Assembly: GCA_963995505.1 (NCBI GenBank)
Contig: OZ023182.1
Location: 10,656,707 to 10,720,706, forward strand
Reading direction: 5' to 3'
Origin: Hypericum androsaemum
Lineage: Eukaryota; Streptophyta; Magnoliopsida; Malpighiales; Hypericaceae
DNA length: 64,000 nucleotides
Shown here: positions 23,797-35,500 of the stretch, piece after piece
Layout of the letters: each line of letters opens with the position of its first letter
Numbering within the stretch: position 1 is the first letter of the stretch
The notes under the pieces: generated by a model
What the model was told of the DNA's origin: nothing
Databases searched by the model: none
The model's input: only the letters and a program-made list of their open reading frames with translations
Made by a program: the position numbers and the translations under genes

Positions 23797-25655
23797 ACAG
23801 GCGCCAGGTCTCCGATGGCAGTTTTTTTCTATGGCCAAGTCAGCCAAACTCTTCCAAGAACTTAACACCTTTATGCAAGTGGATGGGAAGAGTATTTATG
23901 AAGCTTGAGAACGGTTCACAGATCTCCAAAGTCCCTTCCCTCAACATGGCATAACCCAAGAAAAACCTCATGAAGATCTTTTACAACGGGTTGGATGGCC
24001 CATCCCGTGACCATATTGACGCCTCATCCCAAGGGGTATTTTTGAGGACGACTGCTGAGAAAGCCGCTCGCTTAATGGAGGAGATGGTTGAAGTCAATAG
24101 AATGTGGCCAAAAGAACATGCCAAGCAACCTCGTAAGGATAAGAAAAGTGCCACTGGAATAAAAGACACTTGTCAGCTTTGTAAAGAATCACATCATGCC
24201 AGTGACTGTCCAATATTGGAGGAGCTTCAGGCCATCGTTGATAGAACACCGCCAGGTATGGGCTACTTAAGATAAACTAATACGCAGCCAAACTTCTCTC
24301 GATTTGGTCAGCAGGCAAATAACACTGGTACCTAGCAAGAACCCAAGAAGCCATATTTGGGCAAGCAAGTCAAGGAAATGGGTGACAAGATCGATAAATT
24401 AGTGGGTAAAAAATTAACATCTTCTCCAAGATTGACCAACTGGTAGGGGTAGTCCAGCAATCCATCTAACAATAAAGCATCACTGTGCAACGGATGGATC
24501 ATTGCAAAATACGTCAGCAAGAGTTTGAGACATACCTGAAGGGACAGGCTACACAACTCAAGAAGATGGAGATCAAACTTGGAAACTTGGCTGCAGCAAA
24601 CACTCGAAGGCAAACAGGTTCACTTCCAAGCAACACGAAGGCCAACCCTAGGGGAGATGTTAAAGCCATCACCTTAAGGAGTGGCAAGGAGATTGAAGAG
24701 GCCACCAAGACAGCCAAATCACCCAAGGAGAAGGAGTCCAAAAAGGAGAAAGAATTTGTGCAAATTAAAGAAGAGGAGGAACCTTATGTTCCCCCACCAC
24801 CTAAGGTTCCACCACCACCGTTCCCTCAATGACTCAAAAAGCAACCAGTGGTGGATAAAAGATTTCTTGGCTTTATCGACAAGATGAAGGGCATTCAAAT
24901 CAGTGTTTTCTTCTTGGAGATGCTAGACCAAATGCCACATTATGCCAAGTACCTCAAGGAGCTCCTCACAAAGAAGAAGAAGTGAGACAAGGAAGAAACA
25001 GTCTCTTTGATCGCGAACTGCAGCTCACTCATATCCAAGAACTTATCAGCTAAGCTTAAGGATCCAGAGAGTTTTACTATACCTTGTTATATTTGTGATA
25101 TTGAATTTGCTAAATGCCTTTGTGATCTTAGTGCCAGTATTAACCTCATACCTTTAACTATTTTCAGGCAACTCGGACTTGGAGACCTCAAGCCTACGGA
25201 GATGTGCCTTCAGCTAGCAGATCAAACGGTCACAAGGCCACATGGAATCACGGAGGATATGCTAGTTAAGTTCAAACAATTCTATATTTTTAGCAGATTT
25301 GGTGGTCTTGGATTTTGACCCCGACAAAAATTGCCCTCTTATTCTAGGAAGGTCGTTCCTTATCACCAGCCGTGCCTTGATTGATGTCCATAGAGGGAAG
25401 TTGACTCTACGTGTTGGTAATGAGACAGTAGAGTATCAAATGGCTAAGGCAATGCAATACCACCAAGAGAATGATGCTTGCATGCGCATCGAATTGATGC
25501 CTGATGAAACTTTCAGTGTTGAAGAATAATAGAGCTGGATCACTATAGAAGAAGAAGACAAGGAATCTCTTGAGCAAGCATGCCAAATTGAAGGTCGAAG
25601 AGGATGAAGAAGTAGACAAGGAGGAGGCCAAATTAGAGCTAGAACTCTATAGGGG
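23797..25655 (+). mobile_element. Left arm of an inverted Athila-like gag-protease duplication
   Basis: A plus-strand copy of Athila-type gag-protease, interrupted by stops. Gag pieces include MAKSAKLFQELNTFM (about 23832), a zinc-knuckle-like CQLCKESHHASDC, and LGNLAAANTRRQTGSLPS with ITLRSGKE. The protease region has FAKCLCDLSASINLIPL and LQLADQTVTRPHGI. The arm begins with about 30 bases of LTR sequence (GCGCCAGGTCTCCGATGGC) fused directly to gag at about 23828. The matching parts of the right copy are more than 1.6 kb apart. The arm also lacks about 90 bases near 24140 that the right arm has. Confidence 0.85.
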
Positions 25656-25686
25656 ACACCCACACCACCATCCACCATCCACCATC
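25656..25686. other. 31-base spacer at the centre of the inverted duplication
   Basis: A short CCACCATCCACCATC-type repeat between AACTCTATAGGGG and CCCCTATAGAGTT. The two arms meet almost directly. Confidence 0.85.
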
Positions 25687-27640
25687 CCCCTATAGAGTTC
25701 TAGCTCCAATTTGGCCTCCTCTTTGTCTACTTCTTCATCCTCTTCGACCTCTTCAATTTGGCATGCTTGCTCAAGAGATTCCTTATCTTCTTCTTCCATA
25801 GTGATCCAGCTCTATTATTCTTCAACACTGAAAATTTCATCAGGCATCAATTCGATGCGCATGCAAGCTTCATCCTCTTTGTGGTGTTACATTACCTTGG
25901 CCATTTGATACTCTACTATCTCATTACCAATACGTAGAGCAACTTCCCTCTATTGACATCAATCAAGGTACAGTTGGTGTTAAGGAATGGTCTTCCTAGA
26001 AGAAGAGGGCAATTTTTGTTAGGGTCAAAATCCAAGACCACAAAATCTGATGGAACATAGAATTGTTCGAACTTGACTAGCACATCCTCCACGATTCCAT
26101 GTGGCCTCGTGATAGTTTGATCCGCTAGCGGAAGGTGCATCTCCGTAGGTTTGAGGTCTCCAAGTCTGAATTACCTGAAAATAGTTAAAGGCACGAGGTT
26201 AATACTGGCACCAAGATCACAAAGGCATTTAGCAAATTCAATATCACCACTGGCACCAAGATCACAAAGGCATTTAGCAAATTCAATATCACCAATATAA
26301 TAAGGTATAGTAAAACTCCTTGGATCCTTAAGCTTAGCAGATAAGTTCTTGGATTTGAGTGAGCTATAGTTCGCGGTCAAAGAGACTGTTTCTTCCTTGT
26401 CCCACTTCTTCTTCTTTGTGATGAGCTCCTTGAGGTACTTGGCATAATGTGGCATTTGGTCTAGCATCTCCAAGAAGGAAACACTGATTTGAATGCCCTT
26501 CATCTTGTCGATAAAGCCAAGAAATCTTTTGTCCACAACTGGTTACTTCTTGAGTTATTGAAGGAACGGTGGTGGTAGAACCTTAGGTGGTGGGGGAACA
26601 TAAGGTTCCTCCTCTTCCTCAATTTACACAGATTCTTTCTCCTTTTCAGGCTCCTTCTCCTTGGGTGATTTGGCTGTCTTGGTGGCCCCTTCAATCTCCT
26701 TGCCACTCCTTAAGGTGATGGCTTTAACATCTCCCCTAGGGTTAGCCTCCGTGTTGCTTGGAAGGGAACCTGTTTGCCTTCGAGTGTTTGCTGCAGCCAA
26801 GTTTCCAAGTTCGATCTCCATCTTCTTGAGTTGTGTAGCCTGCCCCTTCAGGTATGTCTCAAACTCTTGTTGACGTATTTCGCAATGATCCATCTGTTGC
26901 ATAGTGATGCTTTATTGTTAGATGGATTGCTGGACTACCCTTACCAGTTGGTCAATCTTGGAGAAGATGTTGACTTGATCACCCACTAATTTATCGATCT
27001 TGTCACCCATTTCCTGGGTTCTTGCTGGACACCAGTGTTGTTTACCTGCTGACCAAATCGAGAGAAGTTTGGCTGCGTATTAGTTTGTCTCGAGTAGCCC
27101 ATACCTGGCGGTGTTCTATCAGCGATGGCCTGAAGCTCCTCCAACATTGGACAGTCACTGGCATGATGTGATTCTTTACAAAGCTGACAAGTGTCTTCTA
27201 TTGCAGCGGCACTTTCCTTACCCTTGGTCAAATCTTCAAGTCTTTGGGTAAGTGCTTCCACTTTAGCTTCAAGTTTCATGTTGGCATCTACTGCAAGAAC
27301 CCCTCGGGTTGCATCCTTACAGGGTTACTTGGCACGTTCTTATGGCTACATACCATTGACTTCAGCCATCTCCTCCATTAAGCGAGCGGCTTCCTCAGCA
27401 GTCCTCCTCAAAAATACCCCTTGGGATTAGGCGTAAATATGGTCACGGGATGGGCCATCCAACCCGTTGTAAAAGATCTTCATGAGATTTTCTTGGGTTA
27501 TGTCATATTGAGGGAAGGCACTTTAGAGATTCGTGAACCATTCCCAAGCTTCATAAATACTCTCCCCATCTGCATGTACAAAGGTGTTAAGTTCTTGCAA
27601 GAGTTTGGCTGACTTGGCCATAGAAAAGAACTTCCTAAGG
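25687..27640 (-). mobile_element. Right arm of the Athila-like inverted duplication
   Basis: A minus-strand copy of the same gag-protease block. It runs from MAKSAKLLQELNTF (about 27620) through CQLCKESHHASDC (about 27175) and ITLRSGKEIEGATKT (about 26715) to the protease parts LADQTITRPHGIVEDVL (about 26130). It continues to the right into upstream gag (27523-27834, FEDICNIMKFQNIDDDVLKL) and an LTR, so it is the parental copy. It contains an extra 45-base repeat at 26205-26294. Stops break every frame. Confidence 0.87.
26205..26294 (-). repeat. 45-base in-frame tandem duplication in the protease region
   Basis: Copies at 26205-26249 and 26250-26294 encode FAKCLCDLGASGDIE twice. The left arm has only one copy, so the duplication arose in the right arm or was lost in the left. 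Confidence 0.93.
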
Positions 27641-28257
27641 AAAGCATGGGCCAGATGAGTACAACTTCTTATTGTCTCTCCTTTCAACTTGTTGTACCAA
27701 ATACGAGCTCGTTCTTTCAAAGAAAAGTGGAAGAGACGCAGCTTCAAGACATCATCATCAATATTTTGGAACTTCATGATGTTGCAGATATCCTCAAATC
27801 GAGAAAGATGGTCTTGAGGGTCTTCACTTGGCAAGCGCCAAATTGGACAGAGTTTTGTAATATTCTGACGATGGCTGGTGGGATCTGGAAAGCGTTGGGA
27901 CCTATATGTGGTTGTTTTAAACCATTAAGGTTCCCATTCTATGTAGGGACAGATGATTCCAGCAGCATCCTTCTTTGTAGAGCATCCCCCTATAGCTTGG
28001 AGCACTCCATCTTCCTGATTTTGTGCCATTGCTTTAGCTTAGTCTCTCTTCTCATGCCTAATTACCCTTTCGAGTACTCTGATGTCAACCACAAGCACAG
28101 TATTTGTGTCAAGGTTTAGTCCTTCACTCCAAGTTCTTGGCATGTACTAGAGAATCCTGAAAAAGAAAGTACATGAAATCAGCAAGTTTGCTACACAAAA
28201 TCAATTACTTTTGATTCTATGTCCTAAAATCTCAGTTCCGAGTCGATGGCGCCAATT
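27641..28257 (-). pseudogene. Athila-like gag N-terminal part and leader
   Basis: Minus strand from about 28125 down. Decayed gag has AKAMAQNQEDGVLQAIGG and then LSRFEDICNIMKFQNIDDDVL and IWYNKLKGETIRSC. Stops are frequent. The primer site TTGGCGCCATCG lies at 28255-28244, two bases from the LTR end. This is the TGGCGCC type typical of Athila-group elements. Confidence 0.75.
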
Positions 28258-29749
28258 TGATATATTCAAAATTGCGAACAATTAAACACACAATCAAATA
28301 GTATAGTGATTAAGTAGGATTTCGAACTGAGGATTGAATACGAAATCTAGGCAACTAATTATGCGAAGCGAGAAAATTAAAATAGGGTTGCAAGTAAATA
28401 AACGAGATTAAAAACGTATATAAAAGAGTTGTAAATTCAATAGAGACAAACGAGCACGATACCCTATGGATTGACTAACTATGTCGAGATTATGGTTCTT
28501 ACGAAGCTCTAACTAGTACCCAGAGTATTCTAATGCATGCCACTAACGCTTTTGCTCATTAGAGAGATAAAATTAAGATAGCAAAGACCTAAGTTACTAA
28601 TTAATAATTTCGCTCATGAATTAGACTTAGGACTATACTAATCCAAATTATGATGATTCCTCCTAGCGGGTTATTCTTATGATATCAAGACTTTTCATTA
28701 ATACCTAAGAATATGATAATTGATTTTTCCATTAATTCGAGTGCCTCTCGGTCCACTCTCATCAATTATAATCATAACCTAAGTGATCAAGTTAGGTTAA
28801 GTATTAAGTTCACCAATTAACAACTAATGCAAAATATATCTGAAACACAATTCAACATAGATAATCAATCACATATTAGGGCATCGCACTCTAGAGAAAT
28901 CTACTCGCTAAGCATATTTATGAAGCATAATAGATTAATGTAGATCATAACGACAATAAACATAAGAGAGAGATAGAGGAAGCTTAATCGTTATGATAAA
29001 GCCTTGCCAATCTCCCCGTAGTTAACCGAAATTTCGTCCTTCGATTAATCTCCAAAGTAGTTCTCCAAAAGTTGCCGTAGAAAGTCTGAATTAAGCCTAA
29101 GAGACTATGGCCTATATATAGCCAAACGGCTAAGCAAGAGAATAGAAAAACCTAGAGAAGTTTTTTCTAAACTCGAAGACTTGCTAGCCAAGTAATGAAG
29201 TAAATAATATATTTATAATCCTAGGACCAAAACAGGAGGCCAAAAGTCGTAGCAACCCGATATAGGTCAAGTCCCCTTCTAAAAAGGAAGTCCGAAAAAA
29301 ACTGCCATCGGAGACCTGGCGCTCGCCAGTGGAGTTGGCGCCCACCAGGTCAGCTTTCGGAAACAGACTTGGCACCTGCCAGGTCGCTAGCCAACTCATC
29401 ATATCTTCATATTTTCTCTTTTTGGCCCTCTTTTGCTCCGAATTCGGCCTCGACTATAAAAGAGGAAATGTAGATCTCCCTTCAAGCTTTCCAACGATAT
29501 CTCACGTGTTATAATCTGATGCTTGAACGGTAAGTTGTGACTCTTGCAATATGGTCTCTTGAAATCACTCATTCAACGGCCTTCATTGAGCTCCATTTTC
29601 CTACAAAATATGACAATGGGTAAAAATCCACTCCCGAACACAAATGTACTAGAACGATCATAAGACTTGACATGACATGATGAAAATAACTTAAATCATG
29701 ACTAAACACGCACGAAATATATGACAAATCATGAGTGTTTATACACTCA
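28258..29749 (-). repeat. 5' LTR of the Athila-like element
   Basis: On the minus strand it starts TGAGTGTATAAACACTCA (itself palindromic) at 29749 and ends TATATCA at 28258, with the primer site next to it. It is about 1.49 kb long, as expected for Athila, and has no coding sequence. About 30 bases of it, near 29290-29320, recur at the start of the inverted left arm. No second LTR is in the window. Confidence 0.75.
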
Positions 29750-30245
29750 TCAAGATGTCATGAACCCACTCATTGTGGTTCAACAATATACCCGTACTCT
29801 CTATTATTGCAAGGTGGACCCAAAAATCCACTCTTCAGTAGACCACCTTGGCATGTTGTCCACTTTGGTTTGTCCTTGGTTGGTAAACGTTCATCATTGG
29901 TAAATTGCCCATTCCTTTGGACTCGTAAGTTAGAATGAGGAGATTCTTACAGATATGGAAAGGTGAGACATGTTTCTATAACTTTGTTCTTTGGAGCATT
30001 GCCTATTTTGGATCAAAAGTGGGTCTAACTAGAGCGCCAAGTCCCAGTGTTGGTTTACTCAATGGGTTTTGTCAGACTTTGGTAGATCAAACATAGATTT
30101 TGACTCCGACATTAGATTGAGTAGATTCTTTCGACTATGGAAATGCAAGACAACGACCTACAACTTTGTAGTTTATGACTTTTCCATATTCGAAGCGTAA
30201 CAGGGTCAAAAATCAACTTGAAGATGAGCCCACACCGAATTAGTT
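29750..30245. other. Non-coding spacer, probably decayed repeat
   Basis: No credible ORF. The flanking sequence on the right is minisatellite, so this may belong to an unidentified LTR-like repeat. Confidence 0.35.
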
Positions 30246-30372
30246 GGGTCGACCCGCTTCCAAACCCAAAGCGGAAGGGGCTGCTTCCAAACCCAAAGCG
30301 GACGACCTGCTTCCAAACCCAAAGCGGACGTCCTGCTTCCGAAGCCAAAGCGGTCAGTCTGCTTCCAACCTA
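30246..30372. repeat. 26-base minisatellite
   Basis: About five units of CTGCTTCCAAACCCAAAGCG plus GACGAC-type ends. Units are near-identical except the last. Confidence 0.85.
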
Positions 30373-30529
30373 CCTGGGTGATGCTTCTCGGTAAAATGCT
30401 CATAAATTTCTATCCGAAGCTGAGATCGAGACAATTCAAGTTGCTAAGTAAAGATAAGATATAAATTTACGACTATATAGTTTATGATGTCTTCAAATTC
30501 GAAGTAGAAGATTGTCAAAAGTCCATGAC

Positions 30530-30890
30530 AAGAAAGAACCCGCTTTGGGAGGCACACCGGAAAGCTTACACTTTGGGAGGCAAACCGAAAGGCTTCCGCT
30601 TCAGGCAAGCTTAAGCAGGAGGGCCCATTTTGGGAAGCAAAGCGGTGGCCTAGAATCCATTTTCGAGCAGGAGGTTATTTTGGGCTTCGAGTTGGAAGAT
30701 TCCACTTTGGACTTCGAGGGCGGGAAGGAACCCGCTTTGAGCCTCAAGGCACCTGCTTTGGGCCGGCTTGGCGAGGTCAATTTTGGCCTAGAGCCCACTT
30801 TGGACTTCAAAGCGGCTGGTGGGTTCGCAAAAGGGGTTGGCATCGGTTGGGAGCTCGCTTTGGGCTTCAAGGTGGATGCCCACTTCAAGT
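30530..30890. repeat. Degenerate CGCTTTGGG-type repeat, inverted relative to the neighbouring minisatellite
   Basis: About ten copies of CGCTTTGGG or CACTTTGGG followed by AGGCAAACCG or CTTCAAG-like text. The core is the complement of CCCAAAGCG in 30246-30372. ORFs crossing it (30512-30988) are repeat-driven. From 30890 to 31450 there is no recognisable gene. Confidence 0.55.
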
Positions 30891-31472
30891 TTTGGTTGGC
30901 AAGTCGGCACGACGATATTTTTGGCAAGAACATTCGAGAAGGTCAAGCCGGTAAGATGTTCCTATATAGAGCAGGTTTCCTATGTTAATGGCGGCTTTAT
31001 TTTTCCTATTTGGTGCCGGGTTACTTAGTTGGCACGGCTTGGTTGTTCTTGATTAAGGCCGGGTTCCCTTATTTTGGACGTCGGTCTAGAACTTTCCTAT
31101 TACCAAGCCGGGTGAATCTCACTATATTGGAAAAATGATCGAGATAGCATTTTCCTATATGGTGCGCGGTCTGAGTTGAAAGTTTCCTTAGGTCAGCGTC
31201 CTATATACAAAGAGATCTTGGCAATGGAGAAGACATCCACAACATAACAACTACAAGTCTTTACTTATCTTTTCCTTTCCTTAGCCCGTAGCTTGTAGTC
31301 TAGCACTTTTTCCCCCTCTCCGTTAGGCTGACCTTGGGATGATCACTCCGGATCCGTCTCGGAAAGTCTTTCGTTCTTGTACCCCTTTTCCCCACAACAT
31401 AAACAACAAAAGTTTTTTTGTCAGATACATAGATAAGAAATAGTTATATACGTTTTTGGAAAAACTTCATAT

Positions 31473-31997
31473 TAACACCTTGTAATTTCACGCATTTTTA
31501 ACTTAATACCATGTGGTTTAACTTTGTTATTTTGGTGACGGAAGTTTCCTGACACTTTGGTGAAGCTTTCTAAAGTGATTTTTTTTGTGACAATTTTTTA
31601 ACCATGGTAAGTTTCAATTGTTCTTTCTACATCAGCACCACATCATATTTCTCTCTTTTGAGTGGTGCTGACGGGGCAAAGTAAAAAACCTAAATTTTAA
31701 TCCTAATATAAAGATTTCCAAACTTGGTTTTAGATTAGGGTTAAATTGAAAGTTTTCTACTTTTTGGGGAATTTTAGATTAGGGTTAAATTGAGATTTTA
31801 TTTTGCCACATCAGTGCTACGTAGGAGAGAAATATGTCGTGGCACTGGCATGGAAGGTCGAGGAGAGATGAACAAATTCTGGTTAAAAATTATCGTCAAA
31901 AGTATCAGTTTGGAAAACCTCTATCATCAAAGTGAAAAAAAAGCTAGATCACATGTTGCTAAGTTAAAAATGTGTGAAACTACCTCTTGCTTGTAAG
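31473..31997. mobile_element. MITE with imperfect inverted arms of about 75 bases
   Basis: Left TTTCACGCATTTTTAACTTA, then CCATGTGGTTTAAC. The right complement reads TTTCACACATTTTTAACTTA, then ACATGTGATCTAGC. The arms match the ends of the element at 4976-5985. Ends are approximate and no target duplication was found. It lies about 600 bases upstream of the ACBP start codon. Confidence 0.6.
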
Positions 31998-32571
31998 CAG
32001 TTAAAATTTTTTTTTATTTTAATTCTACTGATTATACATAAGTTATTGTTCTTCACATAAGCAATTTATTTCTGATTCAGATTAGTTAACTTTTTTAACA
32101 AAGATTAGTTAATTTAGATGTTCGGAAATCAGTAATCTCGAAACCCAAAATATCCAATCAGAAAACAGATCTCGGTAGGAAAACCAAGATCCGGAATCGT
32201 CATAATTATCATGCCATTCCCTAAACAAAAATAATTATCATGCCAAAAGAGAGGAGACTACCAAACGTGCCTATTAAAATTTTTTTTATATCATGATATT
32301 TGAATATTACTGTATTGATTAATTTAGATTCATGTCAAATAAAATATTTAAAAATTATCTAATTTTTCTTAACAAATATTTAAATTTACAATATTTTTAT
32401 TAAACTAGAATAAAGGCTCTCACTATTTAAATAATTAATTTTAAGAAAATAATTAAATTAACTTGCAGTTCCTTTCTGCTTCCAAAAGTCCTCAAATCTA
32501 ACAGACACCGAGACATCAACATTTTAGAGTAACAGCAAGAGAGAGAAACAAGAAGAAGATACACCAGACAC
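31998..32571. other. Upstream region of the ACBP gene
   Basis: AT-rich to about 32460, then the transcribed leader. I could not single out a TATA box with confidence. Confidence 0.4.
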
Positions 32572-32593
32572 GCTGAGAGAGAGAGAGAGAGAG
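32572..32593 (+). repeat. GA microsatellite abutting the ACBP start codon
   Basis: About nine GA units run straight into the ATG at 32594. It would lie in the 5' UTR. Confidence 0.9.
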
Positions 32594-35500
32594 ATGGCTA
32601 TGGCTCGTGCGAGTTCAGGCCTGGCGTACCCCGAGAGGTTCTACGCGGCGTCTTCCTACGCCGGCTTCGACGGATCTCCGGTCAGCTCCGTCGCCTCCAA
32701 GTACCAGAGCGACACCGCCTTGCTCCTCTACGCACTCTATCAGCAGGTAATCATCATTTAGGCTCACTGACCCCTCGCTTTCCCCGTTCCCGATCCATCG
32801 GATCATATCCGTAGTTCCGCTTCTCAAGCATTGGCGCGGGAGAGCGCGCTTTCGCGTGGATTTTGTTTCTTGTGTTGAATCCGAGAGCTTAGGGTTTTAG
32901 TAATTTATGATCTCCTTGTGTGAAATGCCGCTGTCCAGTGAGCTGGCCGGATCTGATACGCGGTGACAGAGGCTGGGATGCTTAAGATCTTCTGAAATGA
33001 GATTACGCTCTGTCGGTAGAATTTCCGAGTCGACTTGGCTTGGTTAGGTTGGAGATTTCTCGAGTTGGTAGTTTTGTTTACTAGTTGAATTGAATAGCAC
33101 CGACTCAGAGGATACCAGGTTCCTTGAACCGTGTTTCAGATTTGAAGATAATTTTGTTTACGATGATGCTACTGAGGGATCTGTGCTGGTTGTCTGATGT
33201 CAATTGTGAAGATAATTTTGTTGGATGTTGTGTGTGCAGAGTGAGAGAGATCGGTTCATTTAGGATGTTTTCTTGCTTGTATCTGATAATTGTGCTGATC
33301 TGCATTGGGTTGTGCAGGCTACCAAGGGACCGTGCGATGTACCGAAACCCAGTGCTTGGAATGCTGTTGAGCTGAGTAAATGGAAAAGGTTATCCCCCTA
33401 ACATGCTTATATCTTTCTTGCTTTTGCCTGCGTAACTACTGGTGATACGCCACTGGGATATGTGTTTTTGCTCTACAACTCAATCTGCTCTTTTTCTTAC
33501 AGTGCTTTGCTGTGCATGAATAGGTGATCTGCAGTTCATTTTCATAATGCTAAAAGTCAGCGATTCATGTAAAGCAGTTAAACCTTAATTTCAGGGCATA
33601 CCACGCACAACCAAATAAGTTTGGGACATCTTAGTAACGGTGATATACCCTGGAGAATGTCACAAACATGAATTTCTAAGAATACTATTATCAACAAATT
33701 TTGTGGACTCTTAAGTATAGACTCTTTCTCAAAGCAGGCACAAATTAACTTCTTGTTTTTTGTACCTTCCAATCCTAATATCATTGGTTAAAATCAGGAG
33801 CCATCAAATGATGTTAGCCTTGAAATGAGATATCGAGTAAAGTTTGTTGGATGGTTGCTCTCGCACCTCAGCTTTTGTCTATTGTGAATGAGATATCGAG
33901 TCCCTTTCTTGGATTTTGCAGCTGGCAGGGGCTTGGGAACATGGCTACCACAGAAGCGATGCGTCTTTTTGTGAAAATTTTAGAGGTTTGGTTGATAGCA
34001 TCTCAATGTTGAACTTTTAAAATTAAAGTTAAGTAGCTATGTACACTAATAAATATATTTCTTTTATGTAGGAAGAAGATCCAGGCTGGTATTCTAGAGC
34101 ATCAAACTTTGTCTCAGAATCAGTTGAAGACACTATGAACGTAAGCTCTTCATAGTCTTTGTTTTGAACTCATTTATATGTTGGTTGCCTATGGACAAAT
34201 TTCAAAATCCTTCAATTAGTTTTTTGTTTCTTTTGTCACGATACCTGCTAACACCGCTTTACAGTCTTTGATTCATAAAGTAGGTTGGCCTAGTTCGATA
34301 AATTATCTTGGAGGTACAATAATTTAAAGATTTTCCTTTTCTCCAACTCATATTCCTGCTTTAAATCTGAAATTCAGTTCTCGTTACCAATGAAACGGAC
34401 CAACTGGCTCCTTAACAGCTAAGCATTGCTGTGTTTGTAGTCCAGCGATGTGGCTAAGATAGATCTTGAATTTGTAGTGCAAAGTCTAGCCTTGCTTGTG
34501 AAGAGATCTTGTTTCAATTTGTTATAAGACTAGAAAGTTTTATGGAAGAAGACTTCTATGGTTTTCTTTGACAAACTCATCAAGTTGCTTGTATTCTCAT
34601 TAGGTCCTAATATTATGGTTATTGTATCTGTTTTGGGTCAAAAGTTCTCCCTAGTTCTTTTGTCACATACTTCTGAATTTGGTTGTTACAGCATAACTCA
34701 AAAGTTGAGCCTCTTGTTGAGAATGGCAACTCTTTACCAGAAACAAAGAGGATTTCAAGTGAGAATGGCATCATGGAGGAAACTCAGGACAAAGATGTAA
34801 TATCTGAGGGCATTGGTTCAATTGTTGTCTATGATCAATGGATTGCACCTCCAATATCTGGCCAACGACCCAGAGCTCGATATGAGGTATGATTTGCATG
34901 TTCATTTTGCTTCTCCTTATGATCATCTTCCATGCCTATTTTGGGGAGTTTTGTTCTCTTATTCCTTAATGAAGTTATTCTATATCCTTCAGCATGGAGC
35001 TGCTGTGGTACAAGATAAGATGTATGTTTTTGGAGGAAACCAGAATGGTCGTTATCTAAATGATCTTCATGTAAGTATCTAACCTACACTTATACATGCA
35101 TTTGCAATTGAACTCTTACTCTTATAGCTATAAGTAGCATGCATTGGCATGCTTTCGCTCTGGAAATTTCAGATGCTCAGCATGTGCCAAGGGTTACTTT
35201 TTTCTTTTTCCATTTTTTCTGGCTTTGATTACATCAACCTAGTTGTAGATTTATTTCAAAATTACTTACTGAGATGGTATGTTCTAATTTTATTCTGCAA
35301 TGCAGGTTCTGGATCTGAGAAGTTGGACTTGGTCCAGGATTGATGCCAAGGTTATGCCTGAGTCGCAAGAGTCTTCTTCTCCTTCTATGTTGACTCCATG
35401 TGCTGGTCATTCTCTGGTGATTAATTAGCTAATTACGCTTATCTTACCAATATTTGAAGGAACATGCATATTTCTGTTCATTTATAAGTTTTTCGTGATA

